Notes under the pieces: model-generated | What the model was told of the DNA's origin: nothing | Seen by the model: the letters and a program-made list of their open reading frames with translations, nothing else | Database searches by the model: none | Position numbers and translations under genes: made by a program | In this document: positions 28,564 to 38,186 of the stretch, piece after piece | How positions within the stretch are numbered: the stretch's first letter is position 1 | How the letters are laid out: each line of letters starts with the position of its first letter | Source: Clostridiaceae bacterium | GTDB taxonomy: Bacteria; Bacillota; Clostridia; Saccharofermentanales; DTU023 | Reading direction: 5' to 3' | Length of the DNA: 45,486 nt | Assembly: GCA_012799825.1 (NCBI GenBank) | Contig: JAAZKK010000061.1 | Location: 1-45,486 of the forward strand

Positions 28564-30362
28564 ATTACTTTGTTACAGGCAATGAATATGTCAGTTTGCC
28601 TACGATTCGCGAGGATAACGCGGCGGTAGAATCCATCACCTTTCTTCATATGGGCGCGAAAGGAATGATAGAACTTGCCGGAACAAGCGATGTCCCGCTC
28701 CTGATTCCTGTCGTTTATTTCAACGGGAAGGAGATCCCGTTTGAAGATATTCGATGGGAGCGCCGTCACTACTGGATTCCGCAGTTTTCTGCACGCGCCG
28801 GACACCTCGTCATCGAAGGCGTTTATCTTGCTCCTATCGGTGAGCGCGGCTTTGGGATACGCCTCGCGGTGAGCGGGGACACCGAAGAAATCAACTTCGG
28901 CATTAAAGGCTGTTGGGGAAAGACTTTTCATTCTATAAACGAAAGCAAACTCATTGACACTCCGAAATATGCATACGAAAGCGGATGGAATCACGCCTTT
29001 GTCATGGATCAGCGCGCAGGGTTGCCGCTTTTAGCGTTTGCGCCTCTTTACACAGAACATCCGGAAAAATGCTCTGTTGAATGGTACTACGCGCAGTCGG
29101 GCGACGACATCACTTTTCAATTTACTGAGCATGCCGATAAAAATCGCGAATTTGTCCTTTGGTTTGGGCTCGGTTTTGAGGAAGTGGCTGCGGCCACGAG
29201 TGCTAAAGAAATGTTCCGCCATGGCTGGGATGTGAAGATAAAGGATACAGAAGACTGGCTGGCGACGCGCGAGCGTACGGTCGGTGATGCTGCTCTGGAC
29301 GATATCTTGAACCTCAATCTCTTTTTCAGTTATTTCTTTGGCGGCGGAGAGACTCTTGATACGGAGGAGTTTGTCCTAGTGACATCCAGAAGTCCGCGTT
29401 ATTACGTGAGCGCGGCTTACTGGGACCGCGACAGTCTATTGTGGAGTTTTCCCGCCATACTGCTTGCCGATCCTGAGACGGCGCGACAGATGTTGAATTA
29501 CGTATTTACACGGCAGATCCGCAATGTCGGCATCCATTCGCGTTACATCGACGGAACTGTGCTGGAGCCGGGGTTTGAACTTGATGAGCTGTGCGCTCCG
29601 GTCATCGCGCTTGCCCGCTACGTTGAGGAGACCGATGACCACTCGATATTAAAGAACGAGGCCGTTCGCGCAGGGATTGAAATTATCTTGAAAAAACTTG
29701 CCTCGAAGCGTCACCCTGAAATCGGTCTTTATGAAACATTTCTTCAGCCCACGGACGACATGCGGACATATCCTTACTTAACCTACAACAACGTGCTGGT
29801 GTGGTATATCCTGAAGAAATTGTCGACACTATATCCCGAATACGAACATCTTGAAATAATGGCAGAACAAGTTAAGTCAGCTATTTTACAGCATCTCATA
29901 CAAGAAAAAAACGGCAGGGCGATGTTTGTTTGGTCTTCCGATCTTGAAGGCGGCTGGGATATCTATGACGAACCTCCCGGCAGTTTACTGCTTCTCCCTT
30001 TCTACGGTTTCTCTGAATTGGAAGATCCCGTATGGAAAAACACAACGGAAGTCATTCGCCACAGGGATTACGAATTTTCATTTGCCGATTACCCGATCGC
30101 AGAAATCGGCTGTCGTCATGCGCCCTATCCTTGGGTTTTGAGCATTGCCAACAGTCTTCTTTCCGGCGAACGCGAGAAGGCAAAGCGTCACCTCATGCTC
30201 TGTCGTTTTGACAACGGCATTGCATGTGAAAGCGTGGATCCCGTTACAGGAGAGAGCCGGACAGGAAACGCGTTTGCCACGTGTGCCGGCTTTCTGGCTT
30301 TTGCCATTGACACTGCATTTGATGGCAAACGAGTAAATGAATCGGAGGAGGTATCGTCTTGA
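28560..30362 (+). CDS. Six-hairpin ((alpha/alpha)6) glycosidase-like protein
   Basis: PRYYVSAAYWDRDSLLWSFPAILLADPETARQMLNYVFTRQ...PGFELDELCAPVIALARYVEETDD...LYETFLQPTDDMRTYPYLTYNNVLVWYIL; sits between GH31 and GH65 genes with overlapping starts and stops. Confidence 0.7.
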   Translation: MNYFVTGNEYVSLPTIREDNAAVESITFLHMGAKGMIELAGTSDVPLLIPVVYFNGKEIPFEDIRWERRHYWIPQFSARAGHLVIEGVYLAPIGERGFGIRLAVSGDTEEINFGIKGCWGKTFHSINESKLIDTPKYAYESGWNHAFVMDQRAGLPLLAFAPLYTEHPEKCSVEWYYAQSGDDITFQFTEHADKNREFVLWFGLGFEEVAAATSAKEMFRHGWDVKIKDTEDWLATRERTVGDAALDDILNLNLFFSYFFGGGETLDTEEFVLVTSRSPRYYVSAAYWDRDSLLWSFPAILLADPETARQMLNYVFTRQIRNVGIHSRYIDGTVLEPGFELDELCAPVIALARYVEETDDHSILKNEAVRAGIEIILKKLASKRHPEIGLYETFLQPTDDMRTYPYLTYNNVLVWYILKKLSTLYPEYEHLEIMAEQVKSAILQHLIQEKNGRAMFVWSSDLEGGWDIYDEPPGSLLLLPFYGFSELEDPVWKNTTEVIRHRDYEFSFADYPIAEIGCRHAPYPWVLSIANSLLSGEREKAKRHLMLCRFDNGIACESVDPVTGESRTGNAFATCAGFLAFAIDTAFDGKRVNESEEVSS

Positions 30363-32539
30363 AGCCAACTCGCATCACATCTTGGCATATTTCCTGCGGA
30401 TCTGACACCGAGCGCAGTCTTCGTGAGAGCATTTTTTCAATCGCGAACGGATACATTGGGACGCGCGGCTTCCGACCGGATGAACGCGGAAAACACGCGG
30501 CATGGCGGTCGACCTTTATTTCCGGCTTTTATGAATACATCCGTCCGGGGATTACCGATTTAGTCAATCAGCCTGATTTTTCGGCGATGGCACTTCGCTT
30601 GAACGGAGAAGACACGGAAAGTATGCACGTCTTTGACTTCACACAGTCGCTTGATATGAGCTGTGGACTGCTTGAATGGAGCTTTTTTCTAGAATCTCGC
30701 GATGGTCTCAGGACAAAGATTAAGATGGAGAAATTCATCAGCATGGCCAATCGTCACATTGCGGCTTTACGTATCTCAGTCATGCCGGTGAATTGGAGCG
30801 GTTCTCTTTATCTGGAAACAGGGATCGATGCTTCCGTTCAAAATTTGCCGATCTCCGACAACCAGCTTCATAACAACATCGAGTTTGTTCAAATGTGGAA
30901 CATACCTGAGATAAAACCAATAGACGGCGGTGCGGTGCTGACGGCTAAGACGTTTCCGTCACATCGGCAAGTGACGATGGCCTATGTGCTCAATGCCGAT
31001 GAAAATGCGGCGCTGACAACTGATGACTACAGTGTGACGAGTGTGCTGGAGACAACGTTAAAGTGCGGAACATGCTGGCAGGCGGAGAAGCTCGTCGCCG
31101 TCGCATGCTTTCGGGACGGAGACAGTGAAAATATCGCTCGAAGCGAGCTTGAACTTATTCGCCATGAGAGCTTTGACGCACTTCTCGACCGGTCAAAAAA
31201 AGCATGGGGCAGGTTGTGGGAGACAAGCGATGTTGTCTTGGAAGGAGACGAAACTTGGCAGGGCGGCGTCCGCTACATCATTTTTCAGCTTCTTCAGGCA
31301 GCTCCTCGCCACGATCCGCATGCGAGCATCGGGGCTCGCGGGCTGACTCACGGACGATACAAGGGCTGTTATTTCTGGGACACGGAGATCTACATGCTCC
31401 CGATGTTCACGATGACACAGCCGGAAATCGCAAAGAATCTGCTTCTTTACCGCTACAACACTCTGCCCGACGCTGTGAAAAGCGCGAAAAACTTTTCCGC
31501 CAAGGGGGCGCGGTACTCTTGGATGGCGTCTGATACAGGATTTGAACAATGTGAGACGTGGGATACTGGATGCTGTGAGATACACGTCACGGCGGATATT
31601 GCGTTTGCTTTCGGAAAATACACGGCAAGTACCGGCGATGATCAATTCCTCTGTTGCTATGGTACAGAGCTCTACATACAGACGGCACGCTACTGGGTCG
31701 ATCGGTTCAACTACAGCGCGAAAGAGGATCGCTATCACCTTCTTTTTGTGAAAGGCCCCGACGAATACTGCGGCGTGACAAGCAACGATTTTTATACGGT
31801 GAGCATGGCAAGGCAAAATCTCCGTCTCGCAATCGACGCCGTATCCGAGATGAAGCAACGCTGGCCCGAGGAGTGGCAAGATCTCTCCTCACGTCTTTCG
31901 TTCAACGACAACGAGATTGCGGTGTGGCAGAACATCATTGATAAAAGTGTTCTTACTTTCGACGAAAAGCGCGGTCTTTGGTTGCAGGACGTGACTTTTG
32001 AGTATATGGAGCCTCTTGACATCAAGAAGGAAAAGGACGGCGACAAGCCCCTCTATCTTAGGATTGGCTACGACCGCCTTCAGAGGTACCAAGTGTTGAA
32101 GCAGCCGGCCGTGTTAATGTACATGGCTCTTTGCCCCGAAGATTTTTCCAAAGATGAGATTGAAACGGCGTGGAATTACTATGAGCCGAAAACGCTCCAC
32201 GATTCGACGCTCAGTTTCGGAATACACGCGCTTGTCGCATCAAGACTCGGGAAAACGCCTGAAGCCGTTCGGTATTTTGAAAAATCACTTTTTCTCGATC
32301 TTTTCGACTTAATGAATAATACGGGACACGAAGGCATCCACATGGCATCCCTTGGCGCGTCATGGCAGGCTCTGATTTTCGGCTTTGGCGGGTTATCGCA
32401 TGACGGAGAATACTTCAAAGTGGTGAGCAGATTGCCGGAACAGATACATGCCATGCGTTACCGATTCTTTTTTAAGGGACATCCATACGAGGCGGAAATA
32501 AAACAAGGTGATGATCCTATTATCAGGGAATTGACGTGA
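30359..32539 (+). CDS. Glycoside hydrolase family 65 (maltose/kojibiose/nigerose-type phosphorylase)
   Basis: ESIFSIANGYIGTRGFRPD, GARGLTHGRYKGCYFWDTEIYMLPMF, KGPDEYCGVTSNDFYT, LRIGYDRLQRYQVLKQPAVLMYM, HEGIHMASLGASWQALIFGFGGL. Confidence 0.93.
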   Translation: MKPTRITSWHISCGSDTERSLRESIFSIANGYIGTRGFRPDERGKHAAWRSTFISGFYEYIRPGITDLVNQPDFSAMALRLNGEDTESMHVFDFTQSLDMSCGLLEWSFFLESRDGLRTKIKMEKFISMANRHIAALRISVMPVNWSGSLYLETGIDASVQNLPISDNQLHNNIEFVQMWNIPEIKPIDGGAVLTAKTFPSHRQVTMAYVLNADENAALTTDDYSVTSVLETTLKCGTCWQAEKLVAVACFRDGDSENIARSELELIRHESFDALLDRSKKAWGRLWETSDVVLEGDETWQGGVRYIIFQLLQAAPRHDPHASIGARGLTHGRYKGCYFWDTEIYMLPMFTMTQPEIAKNLLLYRYNTLPDAVKSAKNFSAKGARYSWMASDTGFEQCETWDTGCCEIHVTADIAFAFGKYTASTGDDQFLCCYGTELYIQTARYWVDRFNYSAKEDRYHLLFVKGPDEYCGVTSNDFYTVSMARQNLRLAIDAVSEMKQRWPEEWQDLSSRLSFNDNEIAVWQNIIDKSVLTFDEKRGLWLQDVTFEYMEPLDIKKEKDGDKPLYLRIGYDRLQRYQVLKQPAVLMYMALCPEDFSKDEIETAWNYYEPKTLHDSTLSFGIHALVASRLGKTPEAVRYFEKSLFLDLFDLMNNTGHEGIHMASLGASWQALIFGFGGLSHDGEYFKVVSRLPEQIHAMRYRFFFKGHPYEAEIKQGDDPIIRELT

Positions 32540-32646
32540 GGGATGGTGCTAGGAACAGAAGCAGATAATGACAGGTTGAGCGTGTATCAGTAAAGGTAAT
32601 GGAGAGTTGAGAATATCAACAAAAGAAATGGAGGTGAGAAAAAGCG

Positions 32647-32740
32647 GCGGCTTGCACAGTCCTGTAAAAACATGTGCAAACCGCGGCAAACGACAACCAA
32701 GGAAGGCTCGTTTTGCGCTTTTATCTTAAGTAAAACGAGC
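32647..32740 (+). other. Two successive stem-loops between the GH65 and SBP genes
   Basis: GCGGCTTGCACA(32647-32658)/TGTGCAAACCGC(32673-32684), one mismatch; GCTCGTTTT(32706-32714)/AAAACGAGC(32732-32740), perfect. Confidence 0.65.
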
Positions 32741-32777
32741 AGATAAATCAATGAAACTGTTTAATGGAGGAAAACTA

Positions 32778-34082
32778 ATGAAAAAACTATTGTCACTGAT
32801 CGCATGTCTGCTCATGGTGGCGCTGTTATTAACAGCTTGTGCCACCGGGAATGGCAAATCAAGCGATACACAAGGAACGGACAAAATCAAAGAGCCGGAA
32901 CAATCTACACAGAAACAGGTCGAGGAACCAGTCACAATCAAGTATTGTAACTTCAACTCGTCAGGAGGCAATGAGGAAACGCTACAAAAAATGGTTGAAG
33001 CGTTTCAGAAAGATTATCCCAACATCAAGGTAGAAGTTGAGACCATAGGTTATAACGACTACTTTACGCAAATGCAAACACGCGTTGCCGGAGGCACGGC
33101 TCCAGATTGTTATGAGCTTAACATTGAAAACTTTGCAGCGTATGCTAATAAAGGGCTGCTTGCCGAAATCACTGACGCCGACGTGGATACGCTTAATGAA
33201 ACAGCGCTCAACGCGTTCAAAGTGAACGGCAAACAGTATGGATTGCCCGCAAGCTTTTCTAATGTCATTCTGATCTATAACAAAGATTTGTTTGATCGTG
33301 CTGAGATCGCCTATCCGACTGACGACTGGACGCAGGATGACGTTCAAGCTGCGGCCGCGGCGATCCGAGCACTCGGGGATGATATCTTCGGGATATGGCA
33401 GCCTATTACGTATAACGAGCTCTTCAAAGTCGTTGTGCAGTATGGCGGAAGTCTTCTAAATGAAGACAAAACAGCGTTTACCATTAATTCACCGGAGAAC
33501 ATTAAGGCAACAAAGGTACTTGTCGAACGTGTTCTTGTAAGCAACGTGCAGCCTACAGAAGTTCAAGCAGGGGGAATGGGCGACTGGGATATGTTTATGA
33601 GCGGCCGCCTCGGCATGATTCCTACAGGCATTTGGGCGTTCAACACGTTTACGGAAAACTGCGATTTCGAGTGGGATATTGTTGTTGAACCGGGAAGCAC
33701 ACAGAAGGCAACACACTTCTTTTCCAACTGTGTGGTCATGAATCCGAAGACAGAGCATCCTGATGCCGTCGTCGCTTGGCTTTCATGGCTGACTTCAAGT
33801 ACTGCATCCGCAGATATTCGTCTCGAAGCAGGCTGGGATCTGCCAGCACTAAAGAATATGGACGATTTGTCGGCCTATCTCGAAATCACACCTCCAGACA
33901 ATCGTGAAGCTGTGTTCAAGAGTCTTGATTATCTGGTAATGCCCCCGGTAATTGAGGATTATGCGATGATGAGCGATATCATCGGGCAAAAGCTTGCAGC
34001 AGCCGTCTCCGGAGACATAACGGTTGAGGAGGCACTCGATCAGGCACAGAATGAATGTGAAGCTAAGATTAAGCTGAATTAA
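32778..34082 (+). CDS. Sugar ABC transporter extracellular substrate-binding lipoprotein (CUT1)
   Basis: MKKLLSLIACLLMVALLLTACATGNGKSS; VEAFQKDYPNIKVEVETIGYNDYFTQMQTRVAGGTAPDCYEL. Confidence 0.93.
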   Translation: MKKLLSLIACLLMVALLLTACATGNGKSSDTQGTDKIKEPEQSTQKQVEEPVTIKYCNFNSSGGNEETLQKMVEAFQKDYPNIKVEVETIGYNDYFTQMQTRVAGGTAPDCYELNIENFAAYANKGLLAEITDADVDTLNETALNAFKVNGKQYGLPASFSNVILIYNKDLFDRAEIAYPTDDWTQDDVQAAAAAIRALGDDIFGIWQPITYNELFKVVVQYGGSLLNEDKTAFTINSPENIKATKVLVERVLVSNVQPTEVQAGGMGDWDMFMSGRLGMIPTGIWAFNTFTENCDFEWDIVVEPGSTQKATHFFSNCVVMNPKTEHPDAVVAWLSWLTSSTASADIRLEAGWDLPALKNMDDLSAYLEITPPDNREAVFKSLDYLVMPPVIEDYAMMSDIIGQKLAAAVSGDITVEEALDQAQNECEAKIKLN

Positions 34083-34090
34083 ATCCAACG

Positions 34091-34129
34091 ATTCTTCGGG
34101 GGAGAGGTTTGCTCTCTTCCCCGGAGAAT
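34091..34129 (+). other. Strong intercistronic stem-loop between SBP and first permease
   Basis: ATTCTTCGGGGGAGAG-gtttg-CTCTCTTCCCCGGAGAAT, not followed by a strong U-tract. Confidence 0.7.
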
Positions 34130-34137
34130 ACTCATCG

Positions 34138-35082
34138 GTGAGCAGAGGAATGAAGTTTAGAAGCAGGAAACAGCGATCGCGGTCTTTGGGGCAGGATGGG
34201 CTCTTGGTAGCTTCTCCGTTTTTGTTACCGAGTCTGATTGGTTTCGCTGTATTTTCTTTTCTTCCTTTACTGATTTCGATTCTGATCAGTCTCACCGATT
34301 GGAACGGACTCGATGAACTGACGGCCAAAGGCTTTTTGCACGACCATTTCATCGGTCTTGATAATTACAAGAGTATTTTGCAAAGTGATGAATTTTGGAA
34401 GGTCCTGAAGAATACGGGACTCTACATTGTCTTGTATCTTCCGTTGATGCTTGCAGTCTCCATTGCGATCGCGCATCTCTTAAGCAGGCCGCGAAAGGGC
34501 GTCGGTGTGTTCCGCGTAATTTATTATATTCCGGTTCTGACGTCTTGGGTCGCGGCTTCCTTGATTTGGAAATCCGTTCTTTCACCAAAATATGGAGCAA
34601 TTAACAGTGTCCTCGAGATATTTGGGATACAGGGACCGGGGTGGCTCTTAGATGAGCGATGGGCGATGCCGGCTATCGTTCTTGTCTCTGTCTGGAAAGA
34701 CATGGGTTTTTTTGGTCTCATCTTACTTTCCGGGATGGTCGGAATTAATAAAAGCTACTACGAGGCCGCCGAGATTGATGGCGCGGGCGGTTGGACCAAA
34801 TTTTGGAGAATTACGCTTCCGCTGTTAACGCCGGCCATATTTTACGTTCTTATCGTTAGCCTCATCAATTCATTTCAGCTGTTCCCGCAGATCATGATTA
34901 TGACAGACGGCGGTCCGAACGGAGCAACACAAGTTATGGTCGAACGTATTTATAAATACGGGTTCCGTTACTACAAAATGGGTTACGCATCGGCGCTATC
35001 GTGGATACTCTTCTTTATCATTATGGTTTGCACGATGATTCAAATGCGTGGACAAAAGAAGTGGGTGAACTTTGACACATAA
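34138..35082 (+). CDS. Sugar ABC transporter permease (MalF/UgpA-like)
   Basis: GTG start; INKSYYEAAEIDGAGGWTKFWRITLPLLTPAIFYVLIVSLINSFQLF (EAA motif). Confidence 0.93.
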   Translation: MSRGMKFRSRKQRSRSLGQDGLLVASPFLLPSLIGFAVFSFLPLLISILISLTDWNGLDELTAKGFLHDHFIGLDNYKSILQSDEFWKVLKNTGLYIVLYLPLMLAVSIAIAHLLSRPRKGVGVFRVIYYIPVLTSWVAASLIWKSVLSPKYGAINSVLEIFGIQGPGWLLDERWAMPAIVLVSVWKDMGFFGLILLSGMVGINKSYYEAAEIDGAGGWTKFWRITLPLLTPAIFYVLIVSLINSFQLFPQIMIMTDGGPNGATQVMVERIYKYGFRYYKMGYASALSWILFFIIMVCTMIQMRGQKKWVNFDT

Positions 35083-35899
35083 GAGAAAGTACAATTCAAC
35101 GTTCTATTACATAATTGCTATTCTCATTGCAGTTATCTCCATGGTGCCTTTTTTCTGGATGATTGCTACATCTTTGAAGGCAAGAGGCGCGTTGATGGCT
35201 ATCCCAATAGAGTGGATACCGAAAGAGCCGACGTTTGCTGCCTACATCAAAGTTTTTTCACGTTTTCCTTTTTTAAAAACGATTGGCAACAGCCTTTATA
35301 TTTCTATTGCCTACACACTGATTACGCTGATTTCCGCATCGATGGCTGCCTTTGCTTTTGCAAAAATCAAGTTTCCGAAAGCTGAGTTGTTGCTGAAATG
35401 CTTTTTAGCGACGATGATGATTCCTACACAAGTGACGATGATTCCGCTTTTTGTGGTCATGAATCGACTCGGATGGATCAATTCATTCGGAAGTGTCATT
35501 TTGCCGTCTATTTTCCGTCCGTTTGCCATGTTCCTTTTGGTCCAGCAGATGCGGACAATACCGGATGATTTTTTGAATGCCGCACGCATTGACGGCGCGA
35601 ACACATTTCAGGTTTACCGCCACGTGGCGCTTCCTCTTTGCGTTCCAACACTTGCGACGCTGTCCATCACAACATTCATGGAATCGTGGAACGATTATCT
35701 CTGGCCGCTTCTGATGTTAACCGATAAAACAAAAATGACGCTTCCTATCGCTCTTTCGACGCTAAACGGACAATATGCGACAGAATACAATGTCCTCATG
35801 GCGGGAAGTTTAATTTCCATGATTCCAATTATTCTCGTTTATATTTTCGCTCAGCGCTCTTTCAAAAGCGGAATGATAGCAGGAGGAATTAAAGGTTAG
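35072..35899 (+). CDS. Sugar ABC transporter permease (MalG/UgpE-like)
   Basis: DDFLNAARIDGANTFQVYRHVALPLCVPTLATLSITTFMESWNDYLWPLLM. Confidence 0.94.
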   Translation: MTHKRKYNSTFYYIIAILIAVISMVPFFWMIATSLKARGALMAIPIEWIPKEPTFAAYIKVFSRFPFLKTIGNSLYISIAYTLITLISASMAAFAFAKIKFPKAELLLKCFLATMMIPTQVTMIPLFVVMNRLGWINSFGSVILPSIFRPFAMFLLVQQMRTIPDDFLNAARIDGANTFQVYRHVALPLCVPTLATLSITTFMESWNDYLWPLLMLTDKTKMTLPIALSTLNGQYATEYNVLMAGSLISMIPIILVYIFAQRSFKSGMIAGGIKG

Positions 35900-36057
35900 T
35901 CTGCCTACATTCGTCCGATGCAGAGCCTTTTGAGGAAACTGAATGTCAGAGCAAACCGGACTGCGGAGAGTACGAGTTGTCCGATTTAAACTCGCATATA
36001 GCCTCTATTGAAGTCAGGTTTTTGATTTGAGTTATTTCAAGCGGCGGGAGAATATTC

Positions 36058-36690
36058 ATGACCATTCGTGCCGTCATTTTTGATCTTGATGGAGTTTTAA
36101 CATCAACAGACCGTTTTCATACGGAAGCTTGGCAGGCCACTTGTGAAAATTGGGGGATCCCCTTTAGCGTGTCTTCAAGTGATAAATTGCGCGGTGTCAG
36201 CCGCAAAGAAAGTGCGTTAATCATTCTTCGAGAAGCAGGACTTTCGCTATCAGAAGAGGAATTTGAACGCTTTTCCGACGAGAAGAACAGACTGTTTGTT
36301 ACTCTTCTTGATTCAATGGGAGAGGGTAATGTTTTACCCGGTGTTAAGGCGCTTTTGCGGGAGTTAAAACCGCGCTACCGTCTCGCCGTCGCATCGTCAA
36401 GCAGAAATGCAGTAAAAATACTGAAAAGAACGGGTCTTATGCCATTTTTCGAGGTAATTGTTGACGGCACGATGATCCGGTGTTCAAAACCAGATCCTGA
36501 AGTATTCCAAAAAGCTGCTGACGCACTCGGCATTCCATACGATGAATGCCTAGTTGTTGAAGATAGCATAGCGGGGGTTAGTGCCGCGTTCAAGCTGGGT
36601 TGCCCGGTAGCCGGTGTTGGTTCTGCAAGTGTAGCGAGCGGGGTAACTTATTCGCTGGCTGAAACTAAAGAACTTGGGGATATTCTTTGA
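36058..36690 (+). CDS. pgmB: Beta-phosphoglucomutase (HAD superfamily)
   Basis: AVIFDLDGVLTSTDRFHTEAWQATCENWGIPF, LRGVSRKESALIIL, LAVASSSRNA, CLVVEDSIAGVSAAFKLGC. Confidence 0.92.
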   Translation: MTIRAVIFDLDGVLTSTDRFHTEAWQATCENWGIPFSVSSSDKLRGVSRKESALIILREAGLSLSEEEFERFSDEKNRLFVTLLDSMGEGNVLPGVKALLRELKPRYRLAVASSSRNAVKILKRTGLMPFFEVIVDGTMIRCSKPDPEVFQKAADALGIPYDECLVVEDSIAGVSAAFKLGCPVAGVGSASVASGVTYSLAETKELGDIL

Positions 36691-36828
36691 AAGCCAACTA
36701 TTTTGCATGGTCATAAGATCGAAATTATACATTCACCATTATATTATTTATAGGGTAGAATAGAGAAACAGTATGACTTTCGACAAAAAAGAGAAAAAAT
36801 GCTCGTCATACTGTCTACAGGAGCGCCC

Positions 36829-38169
36829 ATGAAAAAATTAAATGCAAAAAAAATTAAACGGCACATGTTAAAAACGTACGCGTTTTGGCAGGTTGACGAA
36901 CGTTTTCTTATGGTTTATCCGGATAAGAACATATTGAGTAAGGCCGGACTTGATGAATTGCCGGAGACCGAAAGCGGCTATTTGGCGTTTGTATTCCTTG
37001 ATGACACCATGAAAGTAGCGTTCATTGGGGAAGTCGACCTCGAAACACAGGAGTACGAGTATTTTCAGGAAAACAAAGCGCTGGTTGCGGAGGCATCGTC
37101 CATCGATACGATGCTGGTGATGCTTGTCAAACCAACGCGTGAACTTGTGCAACACCCATTTGTGAGAACGGTTCTTGATTTCCACGAGTCCAACGTGTTG
37201 TATCGAAGCACGTTGACCGTGCGCGCTATCGATCCGCTGCGCGATTCGCTCCGTCCCGAAATTTTGACGGCATGCTACGTAAAGAATGAAGCCGACTACG
37301 AGCAACAGTACTCTGACGCGGTCGCTGAGTATGTGACGGCACGTGAAGAAGCTGAGGCGGCAGCGGCAGAAAAACGGGCTCTGGAAGACGCCAAAAAGAA
37401 ATCATCTGGCAAGAAGAACTCAAAGAAAAAATTGGCAGCAGAGGTCGATCAGACAGGTGACGAAGAAGAGGATTTTCCGCAACATCCGGATGTGCCGAAA
37501 GATGCCTTTGTTTTTGTCAAAATCCGAGATCTCAGTCCGGCGAACAAAGGAACGTGGCGAGCTGTCCTCATGGAGGATCTTCCGGGGACAAAGAAAAAGA
37601 TGGATGACGATATCACGGTATCGCTCGTCACAGTGGAAGAAGAAAATAGCAAGACGTCCATGCTTTTTCTACATCCGGACGCACCTGTTGAAGATACAAA
37701 GATTCACACCCAGTCGTATAAGCCGAGGCGGCTGCCCTGGCGCATTGCGTATGAGCTCAAATGTCCGAACGGAGATTTTGACGAAATATTCTATCTTGGG
37801 CGCAGCGGAGAAGACAGCCTGATGTTCCGTAATATTCTGGACGATATTCGTGAAGGCAAAATGGATCCGTCCATGGTGATCTCAATGGTTCAGCGCGATG
37901 ACGGCGAAATTGATTTTTCACGCGAGCTCTACCGCTGTAATTCGTGTGGCACGATGGAAGTTATGCGTCGCGTCCGTATGGTTTATCCCGACGCGACACA
38001 GTCTACAACATACCGCTGCCCGAAATGCGGCGAGCGCACGTCTTTTGTAAAACGCACGCACATTGCCTCGCTAAACTGTCCTGAATGCCGTGAACCGCTG
38101 AATCTCATGGCTGAGAAAAACTGGAGCGGGGTCTTAGATCCGCAGTCGGAACCGGATAACTGGCGCTGA
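36829..38169 (+). CDS. Hypothetical protein with Lys/Ala-rich coiled linker and C-terminal zinc ribbons
   Basis: YRCNSCGTMEVMRR...YRCPKCGERTSF...LNCPECREPL (three CxxC pairs); RBS aggagcgccc-ATG. Confidence 0.7.
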   Translation: MKKLNAKKIKRHMLKTYAFWQVDERFLMVYPDKNILSKAGLDELPETESGYLAFVFLDDTMKVAFIGEVDLETQEYEYFQENKALVAEASSIDTMLVMLVKPTRELVQHPFVRTVLDFHESNVLYRSTLTVRAIDPLRDSLRPEILTACYVKNEADYEQQYSDAVAEYVTAREEAEAAAAEKRALEDAKKKSSGKKNSKKKLAAEVDQTGDEEEDFPQHPDVPKDAFVFVKIRDLSPANKGTWRAVLMEDLPGTKKKMDDDITVSLVTVEEENSKTSMLFLHPDAPVEDTKIHTQSYKPRRLPWRIAYELKCPNGDFDEIFYLGRSGEDSLMFRNILDDIREGKMDPSMVISMVQRDDGEIDFSRELYRCNSCGTMEVMRRVRMVYPDATQSTTYRCPKCGERTSFVKRTHIASLNCPECREPLNLMAEKNWSGVLDPQSEPDNWR

Positions 38170-38186
38170 TGTCGGGGGGTGCGATC

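Noticed and set aside
31051-31066. Third LacI-type operator (CAACGTTAAAGTG) inside the GH65 gene
   Set aside because: Only one half matches the operator (AACGTTAAAGT); the left arm is not symmetric.
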